From assembly GCF_012927045.1 (NCBI RefSeq), contig NZ_JABBFW010000014.1:62001-126000 (forward strand): a DNA stretch of 64,000 bases, in the 5' to 3' direction. Under the pieces are notes generated by a model. The model was not told the DNA's origin. It searched no databases and was given only the letters and a program-made list of their open reading frames with translations. This DNA is from Azohydromonas caseinilytica (lineage in GTDB: Bacteria; Pseudomonadota; Gammaproteobacteria; Burkholderiales; Burkholderiaceae_C). This document shows positions 50,503 through 59,003 of this stretch, one piece after another (position 1 is the first letter of the stretch; every line of letters starts with the position of its first letter). The position numbers were made by a program, and so were the translations under genes.

Positions 50503-50789
50503 GTGCTGCTCCAAAAAGGCCGGGACACGAGCCCGGCAATGAGGGTGCGAACCAGCCGGGAGAGCGCCCGGCGCGCCGGCCCTTGCTTTTGATAGAGCCG
50601 ATGCCTAAATATATCGCATGCTGTCGGCTCGATGATAAATAGCAGTGAACTCTTACAAGTCAAACGATATTGAACTGTCTTTAATGGGCATTTGGCCTAT
50701 ATTTGAGCCATGGAAGCAGCCAAGACATCACACGCCAGCCTGAAGTTTTGCTGAGTCCTATCCGCAACTTTCTGCTTGGAGATTTCCAA

Positions 50790-51839
50790 ATGGCTCACTT
50801 GATCGACACCACTACCGGCCGCGCCGCTATCGCTTTCGTCGGAGAGGCCCCCTGGCACAAGCTGGGGCAGCGCCTGACGGCCGGCGCCGATCTCGAAACG
50901 TGGCACCGCGAAGCCGGGCTGGCCTACAGCGTGGAGCGCACGCCCGTCCTGTTCCAGCGCGCCCATGCCGGCGCCGCCGACCGCAACGAGGCGATGGAAG
51001 GGCGGGACGTGCTCTATCGCTCCGACACGGGCGCCGCGCTCAGCGTCGTGAGCGGCGGCTATCAGGTCGTGCAACCGGGTGAGGTGCTGGACTTCTTCGG
51101 CAAGCTGGCGGAAGCCGGCGGCTTCGTGCTGGAGACGGCCGGCGCCCTTTCACACGGCAAGCGGGTGTGGGGGCTGGCGCGTGTGAACGACGGCGCGCCT
51201 GTCGTTGGGCAGGACACGGTGCGCCCGTATCTGCTGCTGGCGACCTCCTATGACGGCACGATGGCCACCACCGCCAAGTTCACCGCAATCCGCGTGGTCT
51301 GCAACAACACGCTGACCATGGCCGCGGGTTCTGAAACTGGTGTGCAGTCCGAGCAGGACACCACGGAAGGCCCGGTTGTGCAGTGCGTGCGCGTGCCGCA
51401 CATGAAGAAGTTCGACGCGGGCGCCGTGCGCCAGCAACTCGGCATCGTGCTCACCGCGTGGGATCGCTGGCTGGTGCAGGCGCGGCTGCTGGCCCAGGTG
51501 GACGTGACGGAGGCGCAGGCCGACAAGTTCGCGGCCGACCTGCTGCTGTCGGTCCAGGCCGCGCCCAAGGGCCGGCCGCTGTCCGACGTGCGCGCGAGCC
51601 GCAGCTACAAGCGGCTGATGGACCTGTTCGGCGGCGCGCAGATCGGCGCCGACCTCTGCGGCACGCGCAGCGCGTGGGCGCTTCTCAACGCCGTCACCGA
51701 CTACGTGGACCACGAGCGCGGGCGCAGCGACGACACGCGCATGACCAGCGCATGGTTCGGCGCCGGCGAGGGGCTGAAGCTGCGTGCGTGGGAGGCGGTG
51801 CGTGCCCTGGCCCAGCAAGCCGGCGCTATCGCGGCCTGA
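50790..51839 (+). CDS. DUF932 plasmid/phage protein
   Basis: 349 residues from the ATG at 50790 (TTGGAG before it): MAHLIDTTTGRAAIAFVGEAPWHKLGQRL, RDVLYRSDTGAALSVVSGGYQVVQPGEVLDFF, SYDGTMATTAKFTAIRVVCNNTL and SAWFGAGEGLKLRAWEAV, read in parts. These are hallmark stretches of the DUF932 family found on plasmids and phages. Function unknown; no catalytic motif seen. It is the first gene of a forward run (50.8-55.5 kb) of plasmid genes, each with a GGAG-type site. Confidence 0.85.
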   Translation: MAHLIDTTTGRAAIAFVGEAPWHKLGQRLTAGADLETWHREAGLAYSVERTPVLFQRAHAGAADRNEAMEGRDVLYRSDTGAALSVVSGGYQVVQPGEVLDFFGKLAEAGGFVLETAGALSHGKRVWGLARVNDGAPVVGQDTVRPYLLLATSYDGTMATTAKFTAIRVVCNNTLTMAAGSETGVQSEQDTTEGPVVQCVRVPHMKKFDAGAVRQQLGIVLTAWDRWLVQARLLAQVDVTEAQADKFAADLLLSVQAAPKGRPLSDVRASRSYKRLMDLFGGAQIGADLCGTRSAWALLNAVTDYVDHERGRSDDTRMTSAWFGAGEGLKLRAWEAVRALAQQAGAIAA

Positions 51840-51899
51840 CGCCTGCGGGGCCGGCGCCACACCGGCCCCCTCAGCACAGCCCATCGCAGGAGCAACAGC

Positions 51900-52208
51900 A
51901 TGCGAACTGAGCTCGAATCGAGCGCGGTGCCGGTGCGCTTCCTGGCACTGGAGCACCTGCGCGTGATCCTGGGCAGTGCCGCCATGTTCGCCAGGAACAC
52001 GGCACTGCGGCGCGCGGGGTGGCTGCCTGCGGCCATCACCGGCAGCGCACCGCGCCGCAAGGGCGGCGAGGTCGGGCGCTGGGAGGACTGCCGCGAGTTC
52101 CGCCGCTTTGGCGATGAAGCCCGCCGCCTCCTGGCAGCGGGCGACCGAAGCGCCGCTGCCGACGCCCTCAGCAAGCTGGCTGACCTCCAGCGCACCGCGG
52201 AACGCTGA
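51900..52208 (+). CDS. 102-residue plasmid protein, DNA-binding character
   Basis: MRTELESSAVPVRFLALEHLRVILGSAAMFARNTALRRAGWLPAAI, then KGGEVGRWEDCREFRRFGDEARRLLAAGDRSAAADALSKL, read in parts. Strongly basic and helical. Shine-Dalgarno GGAG eight bases before the ATG. Follows the DUF932 gene by 60 bases. Family not recognised. Confidence 0.55.
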   Translation: MRTELESSAVPVRFLALEHLRVILGSAAMFARNTALRRAGWLPAAITGSAPRRKGGEVGRWEDCREFRRFGDEARRLLAAGDRSAAADALSKLADLQRTAER

Positions 52209-52210
52209 CC

Positions 52211-52351
52211 ATGGACACCCTGACCGATCTTCACCAGCGGGCCGAGGCCGAGCGTGCGCTGCTGGCGCAGTTCAGCCCGATGGAGCTTGGCCGCATCGCG
52301 CTGGGCTCTCCTTCCCTTGTCTCCATCACCCACCACCTGGAGCAGCCATGA
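52211..52351 (+). CDS. 46-residue protein overlapping the next gene
   Basis: MDTLTDLHQRAEAERALLAQ, then FSPMELGRIALGSPSLVSITHHLEQP. It starts two bases after the previous stop and its stop overlaps the next start (CATGA). Likely helical and soluble. Small but consistent with the operon pattern. Confidence 0.4.
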   Translation: MDTLTDLHQRAEAERALLAQFSPMELGRIALGSPSLVSITHHLEQP

Positions 52352-52965
52352 ACACCGATCCTGTACTTGCCGGCTTCGACAGGTTCATGACCGCCGTGCG
52401 CGGTATCGACGCCCGGCACATTGCCCAAGCGCTCAACGCGTTCACGCCTGGCACGGACTGGCGCGGCTGCTCGAAGTACCGCATGGCCGAGTGCTACGGG
52501 ATGGCGGTGGCGGACTGCAGCCCGGGCGTGTTCGATCTCGCCGCGGCGGCCCTGCGCACCCTGGATCTCGCCGCGCTGTCGATGCGGGCGCAGGCCTGCG
52601 CCGAGGGGCGCGCGGGTTGGAGTGGCCTCGATCCCTGGAAAGCCACGCCGCCGGCGGCCACCACGGCCGAGATCGCAGCCGAGGTCTTCAAGGCCCCGCT
52701 GCTTGCCAGCGTGCGGCAAGAGCTGCACGACGTGTCGCGCTCGCTGCTGCGCACCGAGGACAAGCTGCGCGAAGCCCAGCAGCAGGTGAAAGACCTGCAG
52801 GAGCACAACGCCGCGCTGCTGGCGCTGGTGGAGCAGGCGGCCGCCCCGGGCGGCATCGGCGAGCATGAATTCGCCCGCCCCGGCGGCTGGCGCGAGCGGG
52901 CGCTGCGCGCTATCCCCGCGCCTGGTGCCCTGGCCGGGACGCACGAGGACCACGCGCCAGCCTGA
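52348..52965 (+). CDS. 205-residue plasmid protein with coiled coil
   Basis: MNTDPVLAGFDRFMTAVRGIDARHIAQALNAFTPG, then AAEVFKAPLLASVRQELHDVSRSLLRTEDKLREAQQQVKDLQEHNAALLALVEQ, a coiled coil of about 50 residues near 120-175. The ATG at 52348 has CTGGAG in front. No family known to me. A frame reading further upstream overlaps other genes and is discarded. Confidence 0.55.
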   Translation: MNTDPVLAGFDRFMTAVRGIDARHIAQALNAFTPGTDWRGCSKYRMAECYGMAVADCSPGVFDLAAAALRTLDLAALSMRAQACAEGRAGWSGLDPWKATPPAATTAEIAAEVFKAPLLASVRQELHDVSRSLLRTEDKLREAQQQVKDLQEHNAALLALVEQAAAPGGIGEHEFARPGGWRERALRAIPAPGALAGTHEDHAPA

Positions 52966-52991
52966 CCTGACCTTCTTCACCGGGGAGCGCC

Positions 52992-53303
52992 ATGTACTAC
53001 ATCGAGAAATACCGGGGCACCGACAGCCCGGAGACGGATAACAACCGGCACAGCTGGGAAGCGGCTTTAGGCCTGAAGTCCGGCCGCTCCTACTTTGATG
53101 CGCAAGACGACGACGAAGCGCGCGAGAAGTTCGACGCCGAGCTCAAGCGCACGCGCTGCGGCTTCTTCCGCCTGTCGTGCTTCGCTGGCTTCGGCTACGG
53201 CATCCATGCACGGCAAGTCACGACCAAGGACTTCAGCAATCCCCACGCCGCGCCCGGTGCTGCTGGAGCCGGGCACCAGGCCGGCAGGAGAAAAGAAACA
53301 TGA
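52992..53303 (+). CDS. 103-residue plasmid protein
   Basis: MYYIEKYRGTDSPETDNNRHSWEAALGLKSGRSYFDAQ, then LKRTRCGFFRLSCFAGFGYG and a tail rich in Ala/Gly (HAAPGAAGAGHQAGRRKET). GGGGAG before the ATG. The start of the next gene overlaps its end (ATGA at 53300). Unknown. Confidence 0.5.
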   Translation: MYYIEKYRGTDSPETDNNRHSWEAALGLKSGRSYFDAQDDDEAREKFDAELKRTRCGFFRLSCFAGFGYGIHARQVTTKDFSNPHAAPGAAGAGHQAGRRKET

Positions 53304-53584
53304 ACGCCAGCCTCCCAGGTGCCACAGGCCAGTGCTGCCGTTGCCAGCACTGGCAGCGCCGCGGCGGCACGCTGGCGCCGGCGGCCATGGGCTGCAGGGC
53401 CTTCGAGCGCGAGCAGCCCGAGCGCACCGCAGCGCTGCTCGCTACCGTGGCCGTGGAGCGCTCCAGCCGCGGGGTCTGCCCCGTGTGCGAGCCGCTGCCC
53501 GACGAGCCTGATTCCTTCATCGCGCGGGATCTGCCGCTGGTGTCCGCGTCCGCCTTGCCTTCCACAGATATAGAAAGGCTCTGA
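53300..53584 (+). CDS. 94-residue cysteine-rich protein
   Basis: MNASLPGATGQCCRCQHWQRRGGTLAPAAMGCRAFE, later GVCPVCEPLPDEPDSF. The CCRC and CPVC pairs suggest a zinc-binding site. AGGAG stands before the ATG at 53300. Overlaps the previous gene by four bases. No family known. Confidence 0.5.
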   Translation: MNASLPGATGQCCRCQHWQRRGGTLAPAAMGCRAFEREQPERTAALLATVAVERSSRGVCPVCEPLPDEPDSFIARDLPLVSASALPSTDIERL

Positions 53585-53585
53585 A

Positions 53586-53942
53586 ATGGCGTCATCCACT
53601 TCAACGACTGCGTGCAGCGCTTTCCGGCCGCCGTGCGCGGCATCGCAGGCACTGCCCGCCCGGCATGCTGCCTTGACCGATTCTGCGCACGCCGTGGGCA
53701 CCCGCTCTGCGCAAGTCTGCTTGGTGTCTCACCAAGAGTTCCGGCAGGCACTGCGGCGGGCTGGCCACGGGCTCGCCGCAGCCCTTGCCTACCGCTACGA
53801 CGCGCGGTGCGATGAAACCGTCTGGACGGTCAACGGCCAGCCCATTGGGCTGACGGTGGGCCGCGTTGGCTCCACCAGCGCCTGTTATCTCGCAGCACTG
53901 CCAAGCACCGATCTGTTTTCAACCGGAGCCAGCAATGGATGA
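53586..53942 (+). CDS. 118-residue plasmid protein
   Basis: MASSTSTTACSAFRPPCAAS, then SHQEFRQALRRAGHGLAAALAYRYDARCDETVWTVNGQPIGLTVGRVG, read in parts. The second half looks like a folded domain. Starts two bases after the previous gene and overlaps the next by eight. Unknown function. Confidence 0.45.
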   Translation: MASSTSTTACSAFRPPCAASQALPARHAALTDSAHAVGTRSAQVCLVSHQEFRQALRRAGHGLAAALAYRYDARCDETVWTVNGQPIGLTVGRVGSTSACYLAALPSTDLFSTGASNG

Positions 53943-54708
53943 AGAATCAACCATGAGAGACAACGGCGACAAACACCGGTTGCAGCGCCTTGAAGCACTG
54001 TACGAGGCCGTGTGCAACTGGGCCGGCGAGCGCGAGGTGCGCCACCCCAGCGACGGTGCACTGCTCAAGGCCTTGTGGACCTTCGATGGCGACTACACAG
54101 GGCCATGCCCGGGATGCGATGCCGAGTGCGACGAGCCCTGCGCGCAAGCGTGCAGCGTGGCTGAAGCGCACGCGCGCATCGACGCCGAGGTGCGTTCACG
54201 GGAGCAGGCAATCCGCGCCGAGCAGCAGGCCCGGGACGGACTGCACACGGCCGCACGCACGGCCTTGCTGGCGCTGCAGGATGACGAAGCCGGCGAAGCC
54301 ATGCGCCGCCTTGCGGTGGTGCTGCTGCGCGGCGCATTGAAGCCTGCCGCGCGCCAGCGGCGCAGCGCCGCTCATGCCGACCCGCAGTTGCAGCCGCTGC
54401 TCGCCGTGCGCGACGTGCTGGCCGAGCGCCAGCGGCAGCTCGATGTCGAGGGCTGGACACCGGAGCACGACGACCAGTACACCGAGGGAGAGCTCGCGGT
54501 GGCCGCCGCCTGCTACGCCGCCAGCAGCATCGACCCAGACGAGGTGGCGAAGGAGCCGCCACGGCTTTGGCCCCTGCCGGCGCAGTGGTGGAAGCCTTCG
54601 ACCGCGGAGCGGATGTTGGAAATGGCGGGTGGGCTGCTGCTGGCAGAGATGGAGCGGCGCCGGCGCATGCGCCTCACTTTTACTGACAGCGAAGAGGAGC
54701 GGCCGTGA
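53935..54708 (+). CDS. 257-residue plasmid protein
   Basis: From the ATG at 53935 with CCGGAG upstream. N-terminal part MDEESTMRDNGDKHRLQRLEALYEAVCNWA with CPGCDAECDEPCAQAC, a Cys cluster. The last 90 residues (RDVLAERQRQLDVEGWTPEHDDQYTEGELAVAAACYAASS to WWKPSTAERMLEMAGGLLLAEMERR) are of a kind seen in phage and plasmid proteins of unknown function. The frame upstream to 53866 overlaps another gene. Confidence 0.6.
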   Translation: MDEESTMRDNGDKHRLQRLEALYEAVCNWAGEREVRHPSDGALLKALWTFDGDYTGPCPGCDAECDEPCAQACSVAEAHARIDAEVRSREQAIRAEQQARDGLHTAARTALLALQDDEAGEAMRRLAVVLLRGALKPAARQRRSAAHADPQLQPLLAVRDVLAERQRQLDVEGWTPEHDDQYTEGELAVAAACYAASSIDPDEVAKEPPRLWPLPAQWWKPSTAERMLEMAGGLLLAEMERRRRMRLTFTDSEEERP

Positions 54709-54849
54709 GCATTCCAGCCAGCACAGGTACGCTTTCCGCACAGACTGAATAAAGGACAACGATGGTGAAAGTTTCGATGACGGCTGAAGCAAACAGCGTT
54801 TAACTTGCTGCCCACGAGCACTGCGCAACCAGATTGTGGAGATTACTCA

Positions 54850-55506
54850 ATGCCTACCATCGAACTTTCGACCGTCGCTTTTTACGCGGGACTCCGGCCT
54901 AGATCACTGTCTTTGTGGGCCTGCTCCGTGCCATTGATCAAACATGTGCCGGGCGCGTTGACGGCCATTTATGGCGCCAAGAGCAAGCCAGAAGCATTCA
55001 TGGCGGCGAGTGATTATGCCCAGCGCAACGGGTTTCAATATACGGTGATCGATTTCATTGTGAATCTTGAGAAAAGGCCCAGTCCGGTGATGAAGCCCGA
55101 TGAGCTGGAGCGCTTTGACTTTCTGAACATGTCGCGCATGGCGTCTGCCATGAATGAGCCGATCGGCGAGTGGATTTGTGCCGAATTGGCGCCTGGTGAC
55201 AGCCGCGCCAAGCTGCTCAACGAGATGCCGCTCCAGCAAGCCTTGAGGCAGGATCCGTCGCTCCTGGGCGTCTTGTTGGAATCCCCCGCCTGTCGCCATT
55301 TGAAGTTGATTGCTTGTCCAGCTCAAACGAAGCTTGGACTCCAGCCTCTCAGAGTTGGCGTGGTACCTTTTCGGCACTGGTTGGCAATTCAAGAAGCAAC
55401 CTGCCGTCTGGACCCGACAGTGCACATCACCGTTGAGCCTCCAGATCCTGCAGCTGCCAAGTTGGTCGAGGCGTCCTCAAGGGCGGCTGCTGCACCCAAG
55501 CCATGA
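54850..55506 (+). CDS. 218-residue hypothetical protein
   Basis: From the ATG at 54850 (TGTGGAG upstream), MPTIELSTVAFYAGLRPRSLSLWACSVPLIKHVPG to ASSRAAAAPKP. Mixed alpha/beta composition. A segment SDYAQRNGFQYTVIDFIVNLEKRPSPVMKPDELE may form a domain. Slightly less GC-rich than the previous genes. No family recognised. Confidence 0.6.
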   Translation: MPTIELSTVAFYAGLRPRSLSLWACSVPLIKHVPGALTAIYGAKSKPEAFMAASDYAQRNGFQYTVIDFIVNLEKRPSPVMKPDELERFDFLNMSRMASAMNEPIGEWICAELAPGDSRAKLLNEMPLQQALRQDPSLLGVLLESPACRHLKLIACPAQTKLGLQPLRVGVVPFRHWLAIQEATCRLDPTVHITVEPPDPAAAKLVEASSRAAAAPKP

Positions 55507-55855
55507 AAACCTGGCCTGCACTGACCCATGCGCGCGGACTACGGGTTATCGTGCCCTGACATAGGCGACATTGCGGCAGAGGCGGCCAGCGGCTGTCGCG
55601 CGTAGACCGAGTTCACCATGCGCGGCTGCAGGCAGGACTGGTGCGCGAGGCCGCCCGGCCGACTGGTCTTTGGCCGACTTCTGGGATTGGCTCACGGCGC
55701 CGCTGGTGGCGATGGCGCTTGAGCGTCAATTGCGCGCACCGCGGCTGCTGAGATACAGCGATGCGGACTGGATCGACGCCGCGGCAATGTCGAAATGAAT
55801 TACCGTATGCGTAGCAATCGCACGTCGCGACGCTGGGTGCATACTTTCTGGGTGC
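55507..55855. other. Gap with a possible gene fragment
   Basis: 349 bases. A plus frame 55571-55798 ends WSLADFWDWLTAPLVAMALERQLRAPRLLRYSDADWIDAAAMSK, which looks like the end of a real protein, but its first 30 residues are Arg/Ala-rich shadow. Probably a truncated gene left where the CBASS block was inserted. Confidence 0.35.
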
Positions 55856-56584
55856 CTATTTCGTCAGCCAATCCGCATATGCATTCACGTCGATCATCGG
55901 GACCGTGCCGCTGAACTGCAGCATCGAAATCAACTTGAAGAGAAACGCGGTCGCAGGTTTGCCCTCGCGCGTGAATTCGTACTTGCTATTCGCGGCCTCC
56001 CAAACAAAGTGTCCGTGCGCAGCCACGCACCCAATGTCCAAGCGGTCCACTTCAACGTTGCCGTCACCTAACGCCTTCCACAACGCGTCGCCGCAGCAAG
56101 GCGTCCAATCGCTCTCAAACGTCAGGATACCGCCCAGGATAGGGATCAGCGGCTTTGGTGGGTAGATTCCCTTTGCATACGGTATCGGAAGGCTCGTGCG
56201 GTGCAGCCTCCGCACCGTCGCTACCTTTTGCCGCGCATACGTTACATGCTGCGCGTTGATGGTCTGCTTCGCCTCGAAAACCGCGTAGACACTCTCCGCC
56301 GGGACAATCGTCTGCCCCTCGTACTGGAAAATGAACGGCGAATACTGCCTGTCGTAGACCACGACATCGATCTGCTCGCTGAAGGTGCCCTTGCTATCGA
56401 CCACGAATGCTTTGTCAGCCCGGTAGCGTTCGGGAAGATACTTGGCAAGCATCTCGAGCCAGACAGCCTCGCTCGCGTCCCCCTTCGTCCCAGGATGGGC
56501 AAATGACTTGCGCGCAATATGCAGCCGGTGCTGAATGTCGTCATGCAGATTGGCCAGCAGAACTGGCAGTGACCAGCCGCTCAT
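55856..56584 (-). CDS. nucC: NucC, cyclic-triadenylate-activated endonuclease (CBASS effector)
   Basis: 242 residues; known NucC is 241. The active site is complete and at the known positions: Asp73 in QIDVVVYDRQ, Glu104 and Lys106 in VYAVFEAKQ. N-terminal MSGWSLPVLLANLHDDIQHRL, then KSFAHPGTKGDASEAVWLEML, and a C-terminal half with SLPIPYAKGIYPPKPLIPILGG. NucC is a trimer that joins into a hexamer on binding cAAA and then destroys dsDNA, killing the infected cell. It is the last gene of the CBASS operon; its start overlaps the TRIP13-like gene (ATGA). Confidence 0.93.
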   Translation of the reverse strand: MSGWSLPVLLANLHDDIQHRLHIARKSFAHPGTKGDASEAVWLEMLAKYLPERYRADKAFVVDSKGTFSEQIDVVVYDRQYSPFIFQYEGQTIVPAESVYAVFEAKQTINAQHVTYARQKVATVRRLHRTSLPIPYAKGIYPPKPLIPILGGILTFESDWTPCCGDALWKALGDGNVEVDRLDIGCVAAHGHFVWEAANSKYEFTREGKPATAFLFKLISMLQFSGTVPMIDVNAYADWLTK

Positions 56585-57507
56585 GGCCTATGCTCCTCGA
56601 ACGGCGGTGTTGGATGCATATGCTGTGCGATCTCCAACGCCCGTGCGGAGTCAATCCCACGCGCGGGATATGCATCAAGGACGATGGCCGGAAGAAGGCG
56701 CTGCGTCAAATCGGAGAACGTGAACCCGTGGTTGCGGGCAGCTGTATTGCCGGTCGCGGCAGCCAGGGCATCGATGTCCGGACCGGATAAGAGGCTGCTG
56801 AGCCACTTGTCCAACAGATGGCGACGCTGCTCTCGAGTTGGACGGCCGAAGTGCATGACGTCAGCCGCGCGCCGACGCACCGCCGGATCTAGCGCGGTGA
56901 GTCGGTTCGTGCACATGATGACGGCCGCAGGAAGGCGGCCGTTGGCCATTCGATCGATGCCACGGATGAACGCGTTGACGCCTGCACGGTCCTCGTGATG
57001 CATCTGCTGCGTCTCGCGAGATTGCGCCAGCGCATCAGCTTCGTCCACCAGCAAGATGACGCCGCCACGTGCTGCCCCGCTCGTCGACTTGTACTTGGCC
57101 GCCTGCGCGCAGGCATGCTCAAAGGCCGAACTGATCAGCTGCGTCATCTCACCCACACGCCCTTGGCCGCGCGAAGACAGGCTCAGCGGCAGCAGCGTGA
57201 TGTCGATGTCCTCTTGCCTGGCCACCAAATCACCAACGGTTTCGGCCAGTTCAGTCTTGCCGGAACCGACATCCCCAGCCAGCACCACCAGCGGCGGCCG
57301 ACGCAGGACCACATCGACCAGCGCGGTCGCGCGGTGCTGATTGGCCCACTTCTGCAGCCCTGTCGGGTTGATCAGTACACCCAGCATGTTGGCCAAGCGC
57401 TTGATCTTGTCATCCATACCGACCAAACGTTCCAGACGCATGCGCGCGTCAGGGTCGGGGAGCATGGCCGGGCGCTCGAAAAGTCCCTGGGTTTGCGCGT
57501 GAGTCAT
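56581..57507 (-). CDS. cap6: TRIP13/Pch2-like AAA+ ATPase (Cap6) of CBASS
   Basis: 308 residues. Walker A LVVLAGDVGSGKTELAETV (about 77-88), Walker B GGVILLVDEADAL (Asp155-Glu156), sensor-1 AAVIMCTNRLTALDPAVRRRA. It matches the bacterial TRIP13 ATPase that removes the HORMA protein from CD-NTase to switch off the alarm. Overlaps HORMA and NucC genes by four bases each side. The gene order CdnC-HORMA-TRIP13-NucC is the same as in E. coli MS115-1. Confidence 0.9.
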   Translation of the reverse strand: MTHAQTQGLFERPAMLPDPDARMRLERLVGMDDKIKRLANMLGVLINPTGLQKWANQHRATALVDVVLRRPPLVVLAGDVGSGKTELAETVGDLVARQEDIDITLLPLSLSSRGQGRVGEMTQLISSAFEHACAQAAKYKSTSGAARGGVILLVDEADALAQSRETQQMHHEDRAGVNAFIRGIDRMANGRLPAAVIMCTNRLTALDPAVRRRAADVMHFGRPTREQRRHLLDKWLSSLLSGPDIDALAAATGNTAARNHGFTFSDLTQRLLPAIVLDAYPARGIDSARALEIAQHMHPTPPFEEHRP

Positions 57508-58025
57508 CCGTAACTCCTGACGCTGTCGCGGCCAAGAGAACGGCCGCCAGAGCTGTAAGTTCTATCAGTCACAAAGTAGCCGTTCACGTTCGGTGCCTGC
57601 GCACCGGTGCGTTGCACGGCCAAGCTTTCTTTGAAATCCGCCTGCTGCTGGCTGTTCAGGCTGTCCCACTTCGCGCTGTAAGTGAGGTAGCTATAGAAGC
57701 TAGCGCCCGCTACATCAGCCCCGGGCCGCACCTTGCCAGGGTCGTCGTCTGCAGCATCGACGCCAGCAGCGAGATCTTGCGCCGTGTACCTCAACGTCGG
57801 CTCTATCCACTGGTCGTTGCGCTTGAAGCCATACATCACCGTACCCAGGTAACCGCAACGCAGGAGTTCAACGACCTCAGATTCGTAGCTGTCGATGTCC
57901 GCATCGCTGGGTTTGTCGTAAAGCCGCTGCATGCGTTTAAGGTCGGTCTTAACCTTGGCGGCAAGGTGACGCGCATGCACAACGGTAAAGGTTGCGGCCT
58001 CCGTGGCCGTGAAGCTGTAGCTCAT
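57504..58025 (-). CDS. cap7: HORMA-domain protein (Cap7) of CBASS
   Basis: 173 residues, MSYSFTATEAATFTVVHARHLAAKVKTDLKRMQRLYD, then ELLRCGYLGTVMYGFKRNDQWIEPTLRYTA, typical for bacterial HORMA1. HORMA proteins bind a closure peptide (presumably phage protein) and switch on CD-NTase. The C-terminus YFVTDRTYSSGGRSLGRDSVRSYG may hold a safety-belt or tail segment. It lies 12 bases after cdnC. Assignment rests on pattern and context. Confidence 0.85.
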   Translation of the reverse strand: MSYSFTATEAATFTVVHARHLAAKVKTDLKRMQRLYDKPSDADIDSYESEVVELLRCGYLGTVMYGFKRNDQWIEPTLRYTAQDLAAGVDAADDDPGKVRPGADVAGASFYSYLTYSAKWDSLNSQQQADFKESLAVQRTGAQAPNVNGYFVTDRTYSSGGRSLGRDSVRSYG

Positions 58026-58037
58026 CTGCTTGACTCC

Positions 58038-59003
58038 TCAGCCTTGGAAGGTCGAGCCGAGAACCTTTTGCCAATACCGCACGGTCAGTTCCTTGGTGGG
58101 CGCCGACAGTGCTGCGTCGATAGCGTCGCCCGCATCCAGCGCAGCATCGACAATGGCGTCGGCCTGCTCGGCCGTGTATAGCTTGGCAACGTTGTTGGTG
58201 GGATTGATCGGATCGAAGATCTGAACAACGTCGAAACACTTGCCGACGTCGGAGACGGGATAGTGGTCGGTGAAGACGATGCGCTGACGCAGGTTCGAAC
58301 GAGCGATGTAGGTGAAAAACGCCTGCATTGCGTCGGGGTAGTCCGACAAGTCCTGGCCCTGGTCTGTCAAGTGCGCGAGGATGAGCTCGACCATGAAGGA
58401 CTTGAAGCGAAAGCCCTCGCGCTCTTGCTTCATTCGGCGCGCCCAGAACTTCAGCAGGCGCGCAACCTGGGCAAAGTGAGTCTCCTGAGCGCGCTTGCGC
58501 TTGCGGATGAACTCCAGATGCAACGGGATGCTGGTCTCTAGAAAAGAGCCGTCCTCTTGGCTGACGAGGTTGCCTCGCCACGCAGAATCACCGGCATACA
58601 GCACCGGCACGACGTCGACGTCCAGCCCGGTACCCTTGAAGGATACGGTGACGGAGTATGTCTGCGGCTTGACTTGGTCCGGCGAAAAGTTGGGGAATGC
58701 CTTGCGCAACCGCTCGGCCAAGTATTCCAGCAACTGCTTGACGTCATGCGGCGCGTCTGAGCCGCTGATGTACACGGCCACGTCGATGTCGTTGAGCGTG
58801 CGCAGAGCTGTGCCCTTGGCCAAGCTACCCGACAACATCATCCTGCGCAGCGTGAAGTTGGGGTGCTCGTCCAGATAGGTTTCAAGCTTCTCGCGTAGGC
58901 GTCTGGCCTGCGCTCGGTATTCGTCAGCCTTGTCACGCGGAAGATTCACCCGTTCTTCGGCGAACCGGGCGATGGCACGGTGATCGACATGGGCCCTGCT
59001 CAT
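58038..59003 (-). CDS. cdnC: CD-NTase, CdnC clade (cyclic trinucleotide synthase)
   Basis: 321 residues. The nucleotidyltransferase core has SGSLAKGTALRTLNDIDVAVYI (Gly59-Ser60, catalytic Asp72 and Asp74, read in parts) and the third acid in GTGLDVDVVPVL (128-130). Then HFAQVARLLKFWARRMKQE and FRFKSFMVELILAHL, like E. coli CdnC. CdnC makes 3'3'3'-cAAA when bound by HORMA, which activates NucC. First gene of the minus-strand CBASS operon. The ATG at 59001-59003 is the normal start. Confidence 0.93.
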   Translation of the reverse strand: MSRAHVDHRAIARFAEERVNLPRDKADEYRAQARRLREKLETYLDEHPNFTLRRMMLSGSLAKGTALRTLNDIDVAVYISGSDAPHDVKQLLEYLAERLRKAFPNFSPDQVKPQTYSVTVSFKGTGLDVDVVPVLYAGDSAWRGNLVSQEDGSFLETSIPLHLEFIRKRKRAQETHFAQVARLLKFWARRMKQEREGFRFKSFMVELILAHLTDQGQDLSDYPDAMQAFFTYIARSNLRQRIVFTDHYPVSDVGKCFDVVQIFDPINPTNNVAKLYTAEQADAIVDAALDAGDAIDAALSAPTKELTVRYWQKVLGSTFQG

